This document shows positions 1 through 8,462 of a stretch of DNA of 64,000 nucleotides, one piece after another. The stretch lies in contig NZ_JAXQNN010000008.1 of NCBI RefSeq assembly GCF_034427455.1, positions 16,444 to 80,443 of the forward strand, read 5' to 3'. A program made the position numbers and the translations under genes. The notes beneath the pieces were generated by a model. That model saw only the letters and a program-made list of their open reading frames with translations, did no database searches and had not been told where the DNA came from. Origin of the DNA: Jeotgalibacillus haloalkalitolerans. Its GTDB lineage: Bacteria; Bacillota; Bacilli; Bacillales; Jeotgalibacillaceae. The stretch's first letter is position 1; every line of letters starts with the position of its first letter.

Positions 1-757
1 AGATGTAACGCTGTTCTGACGTCATTGTCCGGATTGTCTGATGCAGAATTTTTCTGTCTTCGAGTGTGGTTGCCATCGTCTCAAGTGTGGAAGCAAGGTT
101 GCCTCCTGTTTTTTTCTGGATCAGGAGGGTGGCTGCAAAGAGCTGAAAGTCTCTTGAGGTATTTCGCTCCTGCACTTTTTTCAGCACTTGTTCAAGCGGT
201 ACACCGAGTTTGAGTTCGTATGACATCCTTTTAAATTCTTCTTTAGCTGGCGTGCTGACTTCATTTGCTACAAGGTCAATCCCCTGCGTTACCGTCATCC
301 CGCTCTTAGAAGCATTCGCAAGCAGCCGGCAGACTTCACTCAGCTGTTCATTAAAGCGCTCCTCATAGCGGTTTTTACGTAAATAGAAGAGCAGGAAGTG
401 TGATGAAGCCAGAAGCCCGACTGTCAGTACCAGACTGATAAAAGCTGACATACTGAAAATCATGTTAAAGACCACATAAAGGAGCAGAAAACCTACAATA
501 TGAGCACCGATATACTCAGATGGCAGCAGCCCCACATTCGCCAGCTGCAGCTTTTTGTGAAGCTTTTCAGATGATGGTGACTCATCATATCTGTCTCCCA
601 GGACGCTGATCGCACTCTTGCGCTTCTCTTCCGGGTACCAGGTGCGCATCTTCTTTTTCCAGTCCTGCTTGTGACGCCTGTAATCAAGCAGGAAGTACAC
701 CATGATGATAAGAGCGAGGGCAGCTGAACCAATCAGGCCTGCAATGATCATGTCCAT
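1..757 (-). CDS. tadB: TadB-like inner-membrane platform protein of a Flp/type IV pilus secretion system (3' end outside window)
   Basis: The frame is open from an ATG at 755-757 to the window edge, about 252 residues, so it lacks its stop here. A GGAGG at 767-771 sits 9 nt before the ATG, and the start overlaps the end of tadA by 10 bp. The N-terminus is a hydrophobic segment ([20 protein letters not shown]), a second hydrophobic stretch lies at roughly residues 75-110, and the region after it (NEQLSEVCRLLANASKSGM, later KTGGNLASTLETMA) is typical of the T2SSF/GspF-type domain of TadB. Known role: membrane partner of the TadA ATPase in pilus assembly or protein export. Inferred from domain character and position; tadC and the pilin genes should lie beyond the left edge. 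Confidence 0.85.
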   Translation of the reverse strand, partial: MDMIIAGLIGSAALALIIMVYFLLDYRRHKQDWKKKMRTWYPEEKRKSAISVLGDRYDESPSSEKLHKKLQLANVGLLPSEYIGAHIVGFLLLYVVFNMIFSMSAFISLVLTVGLLASSHFLLFYLRKNRYEERFNEQLSEVCRLLANASKSGMTVTQGIDLVANEVSTPAKEEFKRMSYELKLGVPLEQVLKKVQERNTSRDFQLFAATLLIQKKTGGNLASTLETMATTLEDRKILHQTIRTMTSEQRYI

Positions 758-2097
758 ATTGGTTCGCCTCCTTTTTGGAAGAGACGTTCGTCGAATTCAA
801 TTCCAAACAGTTTGAGCCGCTCTACACATTTTGGAATCATACCGGTCGGTTCGAAATGTCCAAGTACTTCTCCGTCTTTACCTGTTCCTGTGCGTTTGAA
901 AATAAAAATGTCCTGCAGCTTTACCTGGTTATGGTCATCCACGTATACTTCAGAAATATTGACGATCTTCCGTTTCCCGTCTCCGAGACGCTCTGCCTGC
1001 ACGATCATATCGAGCGCGCCGACAATGTATTCACGGATAATATGTGTCGGCAGATCCATTCCGGCCATAACGACCATGCCTTCTACACGATTGATTGCGT
1101 CACTTGGCGTATTTGCGTGAACAGTCGTCAGTGAGCCTTCGTGACCGGTGTTCATCGCCTGGAGCATGTCAAAGGCTTCAGGGCCCCGCACCTCACCGAC
1201 AATGATCCGGTCCGGTCTCATACGCAGTGCGTTTTTAACAAGCTGACGGATCGAAACTTCACCTGATCCCTCCACATTTGGCGGGCGGGCTTCAAGGCCA
1301 ACGACACTTGCACGGTTGAGCCGTAATTCTGCGGAATCTTCAATCGTAATAACCCGCTCTCCCGGAGGAACTGCCTTAGCAGCAGCGTTCAGGAGTGTCG
1401 TCTTTCCGCTGCCGGTTCCGCCTGAAATGAGTACATTCATTTTGGCTTCAACAATCGCCTGGATAAATGCAGCCATCGGTTCATCAAGTGAGCCGAATTC
1501 GAGCAGATCGTCCATTTCAATCGGCTCCTGTCTGAATTTACGGATGGAAATCAGCGTACCGTTCAGACTGACCGGCGGAATCACGGCATTCACACGACTG
1601 CCATCCGGTAGCCGGGCATCAACCATCGGCGAGCTTTCATCAATCCGCCGGCCAAGCGGTGCAATGACGCGGTCGACGATATGGCGGACATGATCATCAT
1701 CCTTAAAGGTGACACTGCTTTCCTGCAGCTGCCCGTTACGCTCAATGAATACTTCTTTTGGACCGTTTACGAGTATTTCAGTGATGGTCGGATCTTTTAA
1801 CAGCTGCTCAAGTGGTCCGAACCCGACACTTTCATCAATGAGGCGTGACATCAGCACTTCACGGTCGCCGCGCGGAATGACCACTTTCTCTTCCAGCATG
1901 AATTGATTCACAAGCCGGTCAATCGACGCTCTCCGTTCATGCTCATCGGCTGCTGTCAGCTGCTCAAGGTTTGTCTCAGCCAGCAGGCGCGTCTTATAAT
2001 GATCGAGCAATTCTTCCAGATAAGGCGTCATCACCGACTGGACGCTTTCTTTTTGCGGTTCAGCCTGAGAGCGTTTAGTACGTTGAAACAGTGACAT
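748..2097 (-). CDS. tadA: TadA/CpaF family secretion ATPase
   Basis: A 449-residue type II/IV secretion ATPase that would power Flp pilus assembly from the cytoplasmic face. Visible motifs: Walker [12 protein letters not shown] at about residues 226-236, a Walker B-like RIIVGEVRG near 297-305, and an N-terminal domain containing [14 protein letters not shown] and [16 protein letters not shown], which is the CpaF/TadA arrangement rather than PilB. Length is normal for the family. The ATG is preceded by GGAGGGGA about 5 nt upstream. Its stop overlaps the tadB start, implying translational coupling, and tadZ ends 13 bp upstream, so the genes form one transcription unit. Confidence 0.93.
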   Translation of the reverse strand: MSLFQRTKRSQAEPQKESVQSVMTPYLEELLDHYKTRLLAETNLEQLTAADEHERRASIDRLVNQFMLEEKVVIPRGDREVLMSRLIDESVGFGPLEQLLKDPTITEILVNGPKEVFIERNGQLQESSVTFKDDDHVRHIVDRVIAPLGRRIDESSPMVDARLPDGSRVNAVIPPVSLNGTLISIRKFRQEPIEMDDLLEFGSLDEPMAAFIQAIVEAKMNVLISGGTGSGKTTLLNAAAKAVPPGERVITIEDSAELRLNRASVVGLEARPPNVEGSGEVSIRQLVKNALRMRPDRIIVGEVRGPEAFDMLQAMNTGHEGSLTTVHANTPSDAINRVEGMVVMAGMDLPTHIIREYIVGALDMIVQAERLGDGKRKIVNISEVYVDDHNQVKLQDIFIFKRTGTGKDGEVLGHFEPTGMIPKCVERLKLFGIEFDERLFQKGGEPIWT

Positions 2098-2110
2098 TGC
2101 ATTCCCCTCC

Positions 2111-3241
2111 TTACTTCAGCATCGATCTTACCCACTTGCGCATATCTTTTGCTGCCGGTATCAATTTCTTTTCCTTCGGTTCTTTTCTGATGGGCTGTCC
2201 CTTATTAATGCCGGCCTGGACACCCTTCAGATCCCGTCTGATCTCCGCTGCATGCGGATAGGTAACAAAACGTTCAAGGTCTTTTTTGGACAGCTCATTT
2301 TCTTTACCGACTTCATTCAGTACAAGCTCCAGCCGATCCTCTGTCGGAATCCCAAGCTTCTGAAACAGGCTCTCTACATGCTTTAACACGCGGATAGACG
2401 GTGTATCGAGTGCAATTGTGTAGAATACTTTATCCGCTTCAATCAGTGCGCCATATGTTCTCTCATCAATAGAGGATGGCAGGTCCACAATAATAAAGTC
2501 ATAAGATCTGCGGCAGGCTCTGAGCACTTTTGTGACAAAATCCTCTGTCAGGCGCTCGGCAAGCTCGGCATCTCTCGGACTAATTAACAGGTCGAGCTTG
2601 GAAAACGGTTCTTTTTCAGATACGTTTTTTAAATGGTGTTCGCTCAGCTCTTCCACGACCGGCTCTAAATCCATAATGGTCCGGTTCGGCTCAATGCCAA
2701 GGAATGTTTCCCCGCCTCCGTATTGAAGGTTCAGGTCAATGTAAATAACCTGGGCAGTTGATTCCAGCTTCAGTGTCTGAGCGAAAGCAGTACTTAAAAA
2801 CGTCTTCCCGCTGCCGCCTTTTCCGCTGTAAAAACTGAAGACCTTTCCATTCCCTCTCTTGAAAAGCTGCTCTTTCGGTTGTTCAGCTGAAGCTCTTGAG
2901 ACAATCGTTTCAACCCGGTCGCCCAGTCCTTCAAGGTCCTCCGGCATCACGAGATAATCAGTTACGCCTCTTCTGACGAGATCTCTGAACAGCTGGAAGT
3001 CATGAGATTCATGAATAAAGATGACCGGCGCATGCAGCTGCTCGGACTGGATCAGCGCAACACGTTCAATGTCGCCTTCATCATGTAGCAGTAAAATGAC
3101 TTTGGGCTGTTTATTTTTTAGCTCGGATCTGAGATGGGACGGATCGAGCGCTTCTGTTTTTAATGTTTCAGGCAGCCTTGTGCGAATCGCAGACATCAGG
3201 GTACCTTCTCTTCCAATCACTAACACATCTAATTCTTCCAT
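2111..3241 (-). CDS. tadZ: TadZ/CpaE-like pilus localisation ATPase (receiver-like plus MinD/ParA fold)
   Basis: 376 residues from the ATG at 3239-3241, which has GAGGAGG 7 nt upstream; a frame-compatible codon 8 positions earlier lacks a binding site, so I reject it. Residues about 1-120 resemble an atypical response-regulator receiver (begins MEELDVLVIGREGTLMSAIR). Residues about 130-350 form a MinD/ParA-type ATPase with the deviant Walker A YSGKGGSGKTFLS and a switch-like IIVDLPSSIDE. In the CpaE/TadZ family such proteins place the pilus machine at a cell pole or site. It lies between cpaB and tadA in the same operon. Function is inferred from family and context. Confidence 0.85.
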   Translation of the reverse strand: MEELDVLVIGREGTLMSAIRTRLPETLKTEALDPSHLRSELKNKQPKVILLLHDEGDIERVALIQSEQLHAPVIFIHESHDFQLFRDLVRRGVTDYLVMPEDLEGLGDRVETIVSRASAEQPKEQLFKRGNGKVFSFYSGKGGSGKTFLSTAFAQTLKLESTAQVIYIDLNLQYGGGETFLGIEPNRTIMDLEPVVEELSEHHLKNVSEKEPFSKLDLLISPRDAELAERLTEDFVTKVLRACRRSYDFIIVDLPSSIDERTYGALIEADKVFYTIALDTPSIRVLKHVESLFQKLGIPTEDRLELVLNEVGKENELSKKDLERFVTYPHAAEIRRDLKGVQAGINKGQPIRKEPKEKKLIPAAKDMRKWVRSMLK

Positions 3242-3285
3242 GGCACAGCCTCCTCTATTCGACACATGCGTCTAATCATTCAGGC

Positions 3286-4038
3286 TTACTCACCTGACTC
3301 TTCTTTTTTCTTATCAGCGGGCTTTTCTTCTTTTTCTTCAGGCTCTGCCGGTTTTTCCTCTGCTTTTTCCTCGACCGGCTCAGTCTCTTCTGCCGGCTCT
3401 TCTTCAGCAGCTGCTACTTCCTGACCGGAAACCCCGACATTCGCTTTAATCACCCGTACACTGTCTGCGTAATTCTGCATATGAATCAGCTCCGGGGTAT
3501 CCTCAAGCGAAATTTCAACCTGAACGCCTGAGAACTGGCCATCGTCGTTCGCCACACGGGCTACTTTGACATCCTTCATAAAGATCTCTGTGTTATTGCC
3601 TTCATCCGTTCTATTCGATACCACAATATCGACGCGATCGAGCGGCTCAAGCGGTTCATCAAATGACACCCGCTCTGAAGACATCATCGTGACCAGCCGG
3701 TTATTCTCTTCTGTGACTGCCGATGCCTCTTTGAGCATATTTTTGGAAATCACATCCCCTTTAGATAAAGGAACAACAGATACCTTATTCATCAGTTCCT
3801 CAGGATCGCGGATATGCTCTGCTGTGACAAACTTCTGCGGGATGCTCTCAGCCGCAACTGCTTCAGGTGTAATCACGTCTCGCGCATCAATATCTGATCC
3901 CGCTACATAGACGGTCACCATCGTCCCAAGGTCATTGTTTAGCTCTTTGACCTTTTGAAGCGTGAAATATCCTGCTGCTGCTGCAAATAGAGCCGCAATG
4001 ATGAAAAATATAAGCGCTCTTCTTTTCGATTCAATCAT
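3286..4038 (-). CDS. cpaB: CpaB/RcpC-like Flp pilus assembly protein with SAF domain
   Basis: 250 residues starting at the ATG at 4036-4038, chosen because GAGG lies 9 nt upstream; a GTG seven codons earlier has no binding site. An N-terminal membrane anchor (RALIFFIIAALFAAAAGYF) is followed by a SAF-type region around residues 40-110 containing AGSDIDARDVITPEAV and PLSKGDVISKNML, then an RcpC-like domain. The last ~45 residues are almost only Glu, Lys, Pro and Ala, a low-complexity acidic tail. First gene of the tad operon in this window. In the family CpaB/RcpC is an extracytoplasmic pilus assembly factor; its exact job in Gram-positive tad systems is not something the sequence shows. Confidence 0.85.
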   Translation of the reverse strand: MIESKRRALIFFIIAALFAAAAGYFTLQKVKELNNDLGTMVTVYVAGSDIDARDVITPEAVAAESIPQKFVTAEHIRDPEELMNKVSVVPLSKGDVISKNMLKEASAVTEENNRLVTMMSSERVSFDEPLEPLDRVDIVVSNRTDEGNNTEIFMKDVKVARVANDDGQFSGVQVEISLEDTPELIHMQNYADSVRVIKANVGVSGQEVAAAEEEPAEETEPVEEKAEEKPAEPEEKEEKPADKKKEESGE

Positions 4039-4519
4039 GACTTTCCGCCTCTCTTTCACTGACCGGTAAAATATAGTCGAATGGAATCATATAAACATTT
4101 TCTAATATGACATTCGTGTCGTTCATCACATTTTTACAAAGTGAGCTGAAATAGCTATTACTGTTTTTAATGGATTTTTGGATTACTGTCAAATCGTGGA
4201 GGAAATTGAATATTACAGGCAAAGAAGATAGTCCAGGTTGTATAAATGTAGTCAGGGACATACGAACTATGTATCTCATTTCACACATAGTAACTTGGAA
4301 TTGATTCGACAAATTCCTCGATTTGATTGTTACATTCTTTACAAAACATGCGACCATAGCACCTTTTTCCATGGAACAGGATGGGAAAAACCTTGATTTT
4401 GAGAGGTTTGAAGCTGATATATTTGAGGTTGAAATGGTTTTGGAGTGATTGGGGGTATGATTATCGTTCAAATGCGCAGGGGAAAGATTCATTTATGATC
4501 ACGAATTACTCTCCCCGCT
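4039..4519. other. Gene-free stretch upstream of cpaB
   Basis: About 480 bp between the cpaB start and the terminator after the vWA lipoprotein gene. It is AT-rich and holds a sigma-A type promoter for the tad genes at 4164-4192. A 153-codon open frame crosses it on the minus strand but has no ribosome binding site, no recognisable domain and runs into the cpaB start, so I treat it as chance. The leader from promoter to cpaB start would be about 120 nt. Confidence 0.6.
4164..4192 (-). promoter_or_regulatory. Candidate sigma-A promoter of the cpaB-tadZ-tadA-tadB operon
   Basis: On the minus strand TTGACA (4187-4192) and TAAAAA (4164-4169) are separated by 17 bp. The sequence is nearly the same as the promoter of the neighbouring vWA lipoprotein gene: both read TTGACAGT, then a variable 8-9 bp, then TCCATTAAAA. 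Confidence 0.55.
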
Positions 4520-4547
4520 AAAAAAACGACCTCATCAAATGAGGTCG
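4520..4547 (-). terminator. Intrinsic terminator of the vWA lipoprotein gene
   Basis: On the minus strand a 9-bp perfect stem (CGACCTCAT / ATGAGGTCG, loop TTG) is followed by seven T residues, 20 bp after the stop codon of the lipoprotein gene. Confidence 0.85.
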
Positions 4548-4566
4548 CAGCTGTCACATATAAACG

Positions 4567-5988
4567 TTATTCAAGATCATCCGGATACAGCTCTTCAACC
4601 AATTGCTCCATCTCAGCTAACCCTGCATCTCTTAATACCTCAATTTCTTCCTCTACTTCAGACGTTACGTCCTTGATTCGTTCATCTGTTTCCTGATTTC
4701 GTCTATTCAGTTCCGAATCCTGGTCCATACTCAGCACTTCCTCTTCGTGTCGAAGGTAATCGAGTGTATGAATCATCGAAACGTGCTGTGACAGCCCCAC
4801 CTTAAAGTTTTCATTAGAGAATGCCAGCATGGCAAAATAACTCTTATTGCTCGCGGATTGAACGTCAAGATCCGCCTGACGTTTCCACCTTTCCCAGCGC
4901 TTCAGGATTTCCTCTGTCTGATCAAACTCTTTTCTCAGCTCATCCGCACCCTGAACATTTGTAAAAACGCCATCCGCTTCACGCGCCACCTGACGCAGCT
5001 GATCCTGTGTTTCTGAGTCTGCATTAAAGCCGATGACATTAATGATTGGCGAGATATTACTGTCTGCAAATGTTTTAGCAACAGCAGCAGGATCTCCGTC
5101 ACATGTCTCGATTCCATCACTGACCAGATAGATCAGATTCGTATTTTCCTCTCCATCAAGATCTTTAAAACTTTCCATTGCTGATTCAAGTGCACCTGCG
5201 ACAGGCGTCCATCCTGCAGGCTCAAACTGATCAAGTGCTGACTGGAACGCATCTTCATCGTATGTGCCACGCTCATATACTTCCTCTATTGCCCCGCAGG
5301 ACATCGCCTTATCCGCTTCGTCTCCTGTTCCTTCATGTCCATACACCCTTAATGACACATTCGCTTCTTCTGGTAACGACGATAAAAAGTCCTGTATTTC
5401 GCTCTTGGCCTGTTCCATTCTTGTGCTGCCGCCTGACTCTGCACCCATTGATCCACTCGCATCCAGAATAATTTCCACATTGTAGTTTTCTTTAAATGTA
5501 TAGTTTCCGCTGGCTTCAGGCATACCGGATAAAGCGAACTCCATTTTCGCAATCGTGTCATTCGGATCCGGGAATGCTCTTGCATTCAGATCATACAAAT
5601 AATCAAAATAAGCGTCATACTCTTTCTGAGTCGGTTCTTCAGGAAGCGGCGGAATTTCCTCAAGGGCTTCCATCAGCATTTCCTGATGCTCTTTATTACT
5701 TCTTTGAAATTGTTCTTCGCCAAAAATACCAACCTTTTGATCAACAAGATCCTGTGCAGTTTCGGCAGCTCCTCTTACATTCAATGCTTCAACTGCCTCA
5801 ACCAGATCCCCTTCAGGTTGCCCGGTTTGCTTTACGCTAGCCTCTTCCTCAGCCTGATCTGCCGGTTTTTCCATCTTATCAACCGCTTCCGCCGTCTGCT
5901 CCGGTTCAGCCGGTGACTGCTCTTCTTCCTGACAGGCTGCTAATCCGAAACTAAGTAAGAATACTGACAACAGTATTGGTTTTTTCAT
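4567..5988 (-). CDS. Secreted von Willebrand factor A (vWA) domain lipoprotein
   Basis: 473 residues from the ATG at 5986-5988 (AAGGGG 8 nt upstream; an in-frame GTG six codons earlier is discarded). A type II signal peptide ends in lipobox LAAC with the lipidated Cys at position 19, so the protein should be anchored on the outer face of the membrane. Residues 20-60 are a Glu/Pro/Ala-rich linker. A vWA domain follows with the MIDAS motif DASGSMG starting at residue 176 and the later VSDGIETCDGD. The C-terminal ~100 residues look helical and charged. It has its own promoter and terminator but a promoter almost identical to that of the adjacent tad operon, which suggests a joint role in surface adhesion. 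Substrate unknown. Confidence 0.85.
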   Translation of the reverse strand: MKKPILLSVFLLSFGLAACQEEEQSPAEPEQTAEAVDKMEKPADQAEEEASVKQTGQPEGDLVEAVEALNVRGAAETAQDLVDQKVGIFGEEQFQRSNKEHQEMLMEALEEIPPLPEEPTQKEYDAYFDYLYDLNARAFPDPNDTIAKMEFALSGMPEASGNYTFKENYNVEIILDASGSMGAESGGSTRMEQAKSEIQDFLSSLPEEANVSLRVYGHEGTGDEADKAMSCGAIEEVYERGTYDEDAFQSALDQFEPAGWTPVAGALESAMESFKDLDGEENTNLIYLVSDGIETCDGDPAAVAKTFADSNISPIINVIGFNADSETQDQLRQVAREADGVFTNVQGADELRKEFDQTEEILKRWERWKRQADLDVQSASNKSYFAMLAFSNENFKVGLSQHVSMIHTLDYLRHEEEVLSMDQDSELNRRNQETDERIKDVTSEVEEEIEVLRDAGLAEMEQLVEELYPDDLE

Positions 5989-6055
5989 TTTACAATCCCC
6001 TTTCACATAAACAATTATTAATGCGTCTAATTTACCAGCTATGAATCTCTTTCAT

Positions 6056-6084
6056 GTTTTAATGGAAAATAGCAGGACTGTCAA
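6056..6084 (-). promoter_or_regulatory. Candidate sigma-A promoter of the vWA lipoprotein gene
   Basis: On the minus strand TTGACA (6079-6084), 17-bp spacer, TAAAAC (6056-6061). The transcript leader would be about 60 nt. It shares TTGACAGT and TCCATTAAAA, in the same register, with the tad promoter at 4164-4192. Confidence 0.55.
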
Positions 6085-6270
6085 ATAAGGGGAAATCAAT
6101 CTTTCTTATGGTATAGAAAATAGTTGCAGGCCGATTTTTATGAATCAGGTAAATGGTATGGTGTCAGAGCAGCTTTTTCAGAACTAATGACTTATAAAAT
6201 AAGTAGATGTATTGGGGTGGATTGGAGAAAAACGGGGAGTGTATGACCATGGAACCTTTTTTAAATTGTT

Positions 6271-6455
6271 GCTTTGTTAAAATCCATTGTTGTTTCTGCA
6301 CAGCTGGTGATCGAAGCGTAAGGGGGGGCGGACTCGCAGGAAGGGACGTGTGAGGCCATGGTGAAGCCTGCGGGCTCAAGGACAGGACCAAAAAACGGTC
6401 CACCAACGGAAAGCGTCCTCCTGAAGCCGAGATCAACAGCCAACTTTAAAAAAGC
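6271..6455 (-). repeat. Dispersed palindromic element, copy 1 (inverted orientation)
   Basis: Outer ends GCTTTGTTAA (6271-6280) and TTTAAAAAAGC (6445-6455) are imperfect inverted repeats, with inner ends CAGCTGGTGATC and GATCAACAGCC. Read on the minus strand the core matches the copies at 10171 and 53975 (GGCTTCAGGAGGACGC, CTTCCTGCGAGTCCG). It is longer than those (185 versus 173 bp) because of a local insertion around 6385-6405 that itself forms a hairpin (GGACC...GGTCC). Confidence 0.8.
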
Positions 6456-6464
6456 CTAAATTAT

Positions 6465-6491
6465 AAAAAACGACCCCATCAAATGAGGCCG
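6465..6491 (-). terminator. Intrinsic terminator of salA
   Basis: Minus-strand stem CGGCCTCAT / ATGGGGTCG (two G-T pairs) with loop TTG followed by six T residues, 12 bp after the salA stop. The loop and inner stem are the same as in the terminator at 4520-4547. Confidence 0.8.
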
Positions 6492-6502
6492 TTTCACATG
6501 AA

Positions 6503-7561
6503 TCATTCAGTTGTCTTATCAATCACTTCTTCAGCAATCTGATCATAAATCTTACCCAGCTTATGATCTTCTGCGTATACAGATGGTGCAAAGTCGTCTT
6601 CATCCCAGTCAGGCTGCTGAAGCGGCAATTTACCTAAAAGCTCTGTGCGCAGCTCTTCTGCAAGCTTCTCTCCGCCGCCCTGGCCGAATACGTATTCACG
6701 CTCACCTGTCTTCTTGCTTTCATAGTAGGACATATTCTCCACTACACCAAGAATCGAGTGCTCTGTCTGAAGCGCCATTGCCCCTGCACGCGCTGCAACA
6801 AATGCAGCTGTCGGGTGAGGTGTTGTGACGATAATTTCCTTACTTGATGGCAGCATTGCATGTACATCAAGCGCTACATCTCCCGTACCCGGTGGCAGGT
6901 CAAGCAGGAGGTAATCCAGCTCGCCCCATTCCACTTCAGTAAAGAAGCTGTTGAGCATCTTACCAAGCATTGGTCCTCTCCAGATCACAGGCGCATTGTC
7001 TTCAACGAAAAACGCCATGGAAATGACTTTAACACCTTTACGGTCAACCGGAATAATACGCTCGCCGCGTACAACCGGACGCTTATTGATGCCCATCATA
7101 TCAGGCACACTGAATCCGTAAATATCTGCATCAATCAAACCAACCTTTTTCCCCTGACGCGCAAGTGCAACTGCAAGGTTTACAGATACCGTTGACTTCC
7201 CTACGCCGCCTTTACCACTGGCTACTGCGATAAACTGGACCTTATTGCCCGGTGCGAGCAGGTTATCTTCTACAGCATCACCCTTTTGGCCGCGGAATTT
7301 CTCAAGTTTTTCAGGCTCAAGCTCTGTAAAACGGATGCCGACTGTTTCAGCTCCGGCTCCTTTAAGCGCTTCAACAACCGCCATTTGAAGCTGCATCTGT
7401 TCAGCTGTCCCTGTTTTCGCAAGGGCAATTTTCACGCTGACGTGATTCTTTTCTTCCTTAATGCTTACTTCCACAATGCCTTCTGTTTCTGCAAGCGGTG
7501 TATGTAAAATCGGATCATTCATCGAACCGAGCAATTCTCTGACCTGCTGTTCAGTTACCAA
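6503..7561 (-). CDS. salA: SalA, Mrp/ApbC-family P-loop ATPase
   Basis: 352 residues with an N-terminal DUF59/MIP18-like domain (residues 1-90) and a MinD-like NTPase domain with deviant Walker A SGKGGVGKST at about 115-124 and DLPPGTGDVAL near 219. The CxxC iron-sulfur motif found in Mrp carrier proteins is absent at the expected place (YYESKKTGEREYVFG), which fits SalA rather than a cluster carrier. The start is a TTG at 7559-7561 with AGGAG 9 nt upstream. It follows cwlD by 65 bp as in Bacillus subtilis, where SalA derepresses protease genes by acting on scoC. That regulatory role is transferred by homology. Confidence 0.88.
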   Translation of the reverse strand: MVTEQQVRELLGSMNDPILHTPLAETEGIVEVSIKEEKNHVSVKIALAKTGTAEQMQLQMAVVEALKGAGAETVGIRFTELEPEKLEKFRGQKGDAVEDNLLAPGNKVQFIAVASGKGGVGKSTVSVNLAVALARQGKKVGLIDADIYGFSVPDMMGINKRPVVRGERIIPVDRKGVKVISMAFFVEDNAPVIWRGPMLGKMLNSFFTEVEWGELDYLLLDLPPGTGDVALDVHAMLPSSKEIIVTTPHPTAAFVAARAGAMALQTEHSILGVVENMSYYESKKTGEREYVFGQGGGEKLAEELRTELLGKLPLQQPDWDEDDFAPSVYAEDHKLGKIYDQIAEEVIDKTTE

Positions 7562-7626
7562 AACAAGACACTCCTTTTGAATTCGTTTTCATCTATGCAA
7601 GTATAACATAGGTGAAACACTCAAGT

Positions 7627-8325
7627 TCACTCAGGAGGCTCATCTTCTTTGGAATAATGTCTCAGAATTCCGATATAAATGGCAGCTGCCACCTGCTGCT
7701 GATAATCATCCTGCAACAGCCAGTACCGCTCCTCAGGGTTAGAAAGGAATCCGGCTTCCACCAGCACCCCGGGCGTCTCAGCATGACTCAGTACATAGAT
7801 GCCGTCAATCGGCTTCGACTTCCTTTTACTGTCCGGAATATGCCGGTTCAGCTCATGCTGAATAAACCGTGCAAGCCGCTCATTCTGATCGTTATAGGTC
7901 GTATAAAATGTCTGCGGACCCTTCCATCTCGCTTCAGGAATTGCATTCAGATGGATACTGATAAATAAATCATTGTCTTTGTTATTAATCAGCTCAAGCC
8001 TCTGTTTTAGATCCTCCCGCTTGCGATCCCGAAACCCTTTTGTGTCTTCAGCTGCCAGGTCCTTATCCGTCTCCCTCGAAAGAATCACAATGGCGCCCTG
8101 CTCCTCCAGGTAGGCCTGAAGCTTCTTTGCAATCGATAACGTCAGGTTCTTTTCAAGTATGGTTTCATAACTGGCACCACCATCCAGGCCGCCATGACCC
8201 GGATCCAGCACAATCACTTCCCCCGTCAGCGGCAGGCTCCACTCCTCCACTGCATACAGCAGCGCACCTGCACCAAGTCCAACAAGCAGCACAATCGCTG
8301 CGAGTATGATTGATTTCCTCAGCAT
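7627..8325 (-). CDS. cwlD: CwlD, germination N-acetylmuramoyl-L-alanine amidase
   Basis: 232 residues: N-terminal membrane segment (residues 5-25) and an Amidase_3 zinc hydrolase domain. Visible catalytic landmarks are LDPGHGGLDGGA (His ligand), LFISIHLNA (second His) and GVLVEAGFLSN (Glu). CwlD works with PdaA to make muramic delta-lactam in spore cortex, so its presence argues for sporulation. The ATG has GGAGG 7 nt upstream. It diverges from the K+ channel gene, and a sigma-E-like promoter can be seen at 8416-8443. Confidence 0.92.
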   Translation of the reverse strand: MLRKSIILAAIVLLVGLGAGALLYAVEEWSLPLTGEVIVLDPGHGGLDGGASYETILEKNLTLSIAKKLQAYLEEQGAIVILSRETDKDLAAEDTKGFRDRKREDLKQRLELINNKDNDLFISIHLNAIPEARWKGPQTFYTTYNDQNERLARFIQHELNRHIPDSKRKSKPIDGIYVLSHAETPGVLVEAGFLSNPEERYWLLQDDYQQQVAAAIYIGILRHYSKEDEPPE

Positions 8326-8394
8326 GTCCTGTCCTCCTTATTTTCTAGAGGAGTATATGCAGGTAGCGGGAGAAGTAGAATGCAGGGAAATATA

Positions 8395-8425
8395 TTGCTT
8401 TTATCTAAATGGGTTAGTGTATGAT
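8395..8425 (+). promoter_or_regulatory. Candidate sigma-A promoter of the K+ channel gene
   Basis: TTGCTT (8395-8400) and TATGAT (8420-8425) are 19 bp apart, longer than ideal. The -10 overlaps the proposed sigma-E -10 of cwlD on the other strand. Confidence 0.45.
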
Positions 8426-8443
8426 AAACGAAAAGACATATTG
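8416..8443 (-). promoter_or_regulatory. Candidate sigma-E type promoter of cwlD
   Basis: On the minus strand CATACACT (8416-8423) matches the sigma-E -10 consensus, and CAATATG (8437-8443) resembles the -35 at a 13-bp spacing. Bacillus subtilis cwlD is transcribed in the mother cell by sigma-E, which supports the assignment. Confidence 0.4.
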
Positions 8444-8462
8444 AATGTAAAGGAGGATCCTC

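Larger units (their letters stand above)
5989..6502. other. Gene-free stretch between salA and the vWA lipoprotein gene
   Basis: About 510 bp containing the lipoprotein promoter (6056-6084), one inverted copy of the dispersed palindromic element (6271-6455) and the salA terminator (6465-6491). Short open frames here lie inside the repeat and lack binding sites. Bacillus subtilis has gerD and kbaA downstream of salA; neither is present here. Confidence 0.6.

Noticed and set aside
493..732. 79-codon minus-strand frame at the left end
   Set aside because: Out-of-frame shadow of tadB, whose true frame is open to the window edge.
4031..4492. 153-codon open frame on the minus strand upstream of cpaB
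   Set aside because: No ribosome binding site, low-complexity Ser/Asn-rich N-terminus, covers the tad promoter and runs into the cpaB start.
6164..6443. Short open frames on the minus strand around 6.2-6.4 kb
   Set aside because: They lie in the palindromic element copy 1 and lack binding sites.
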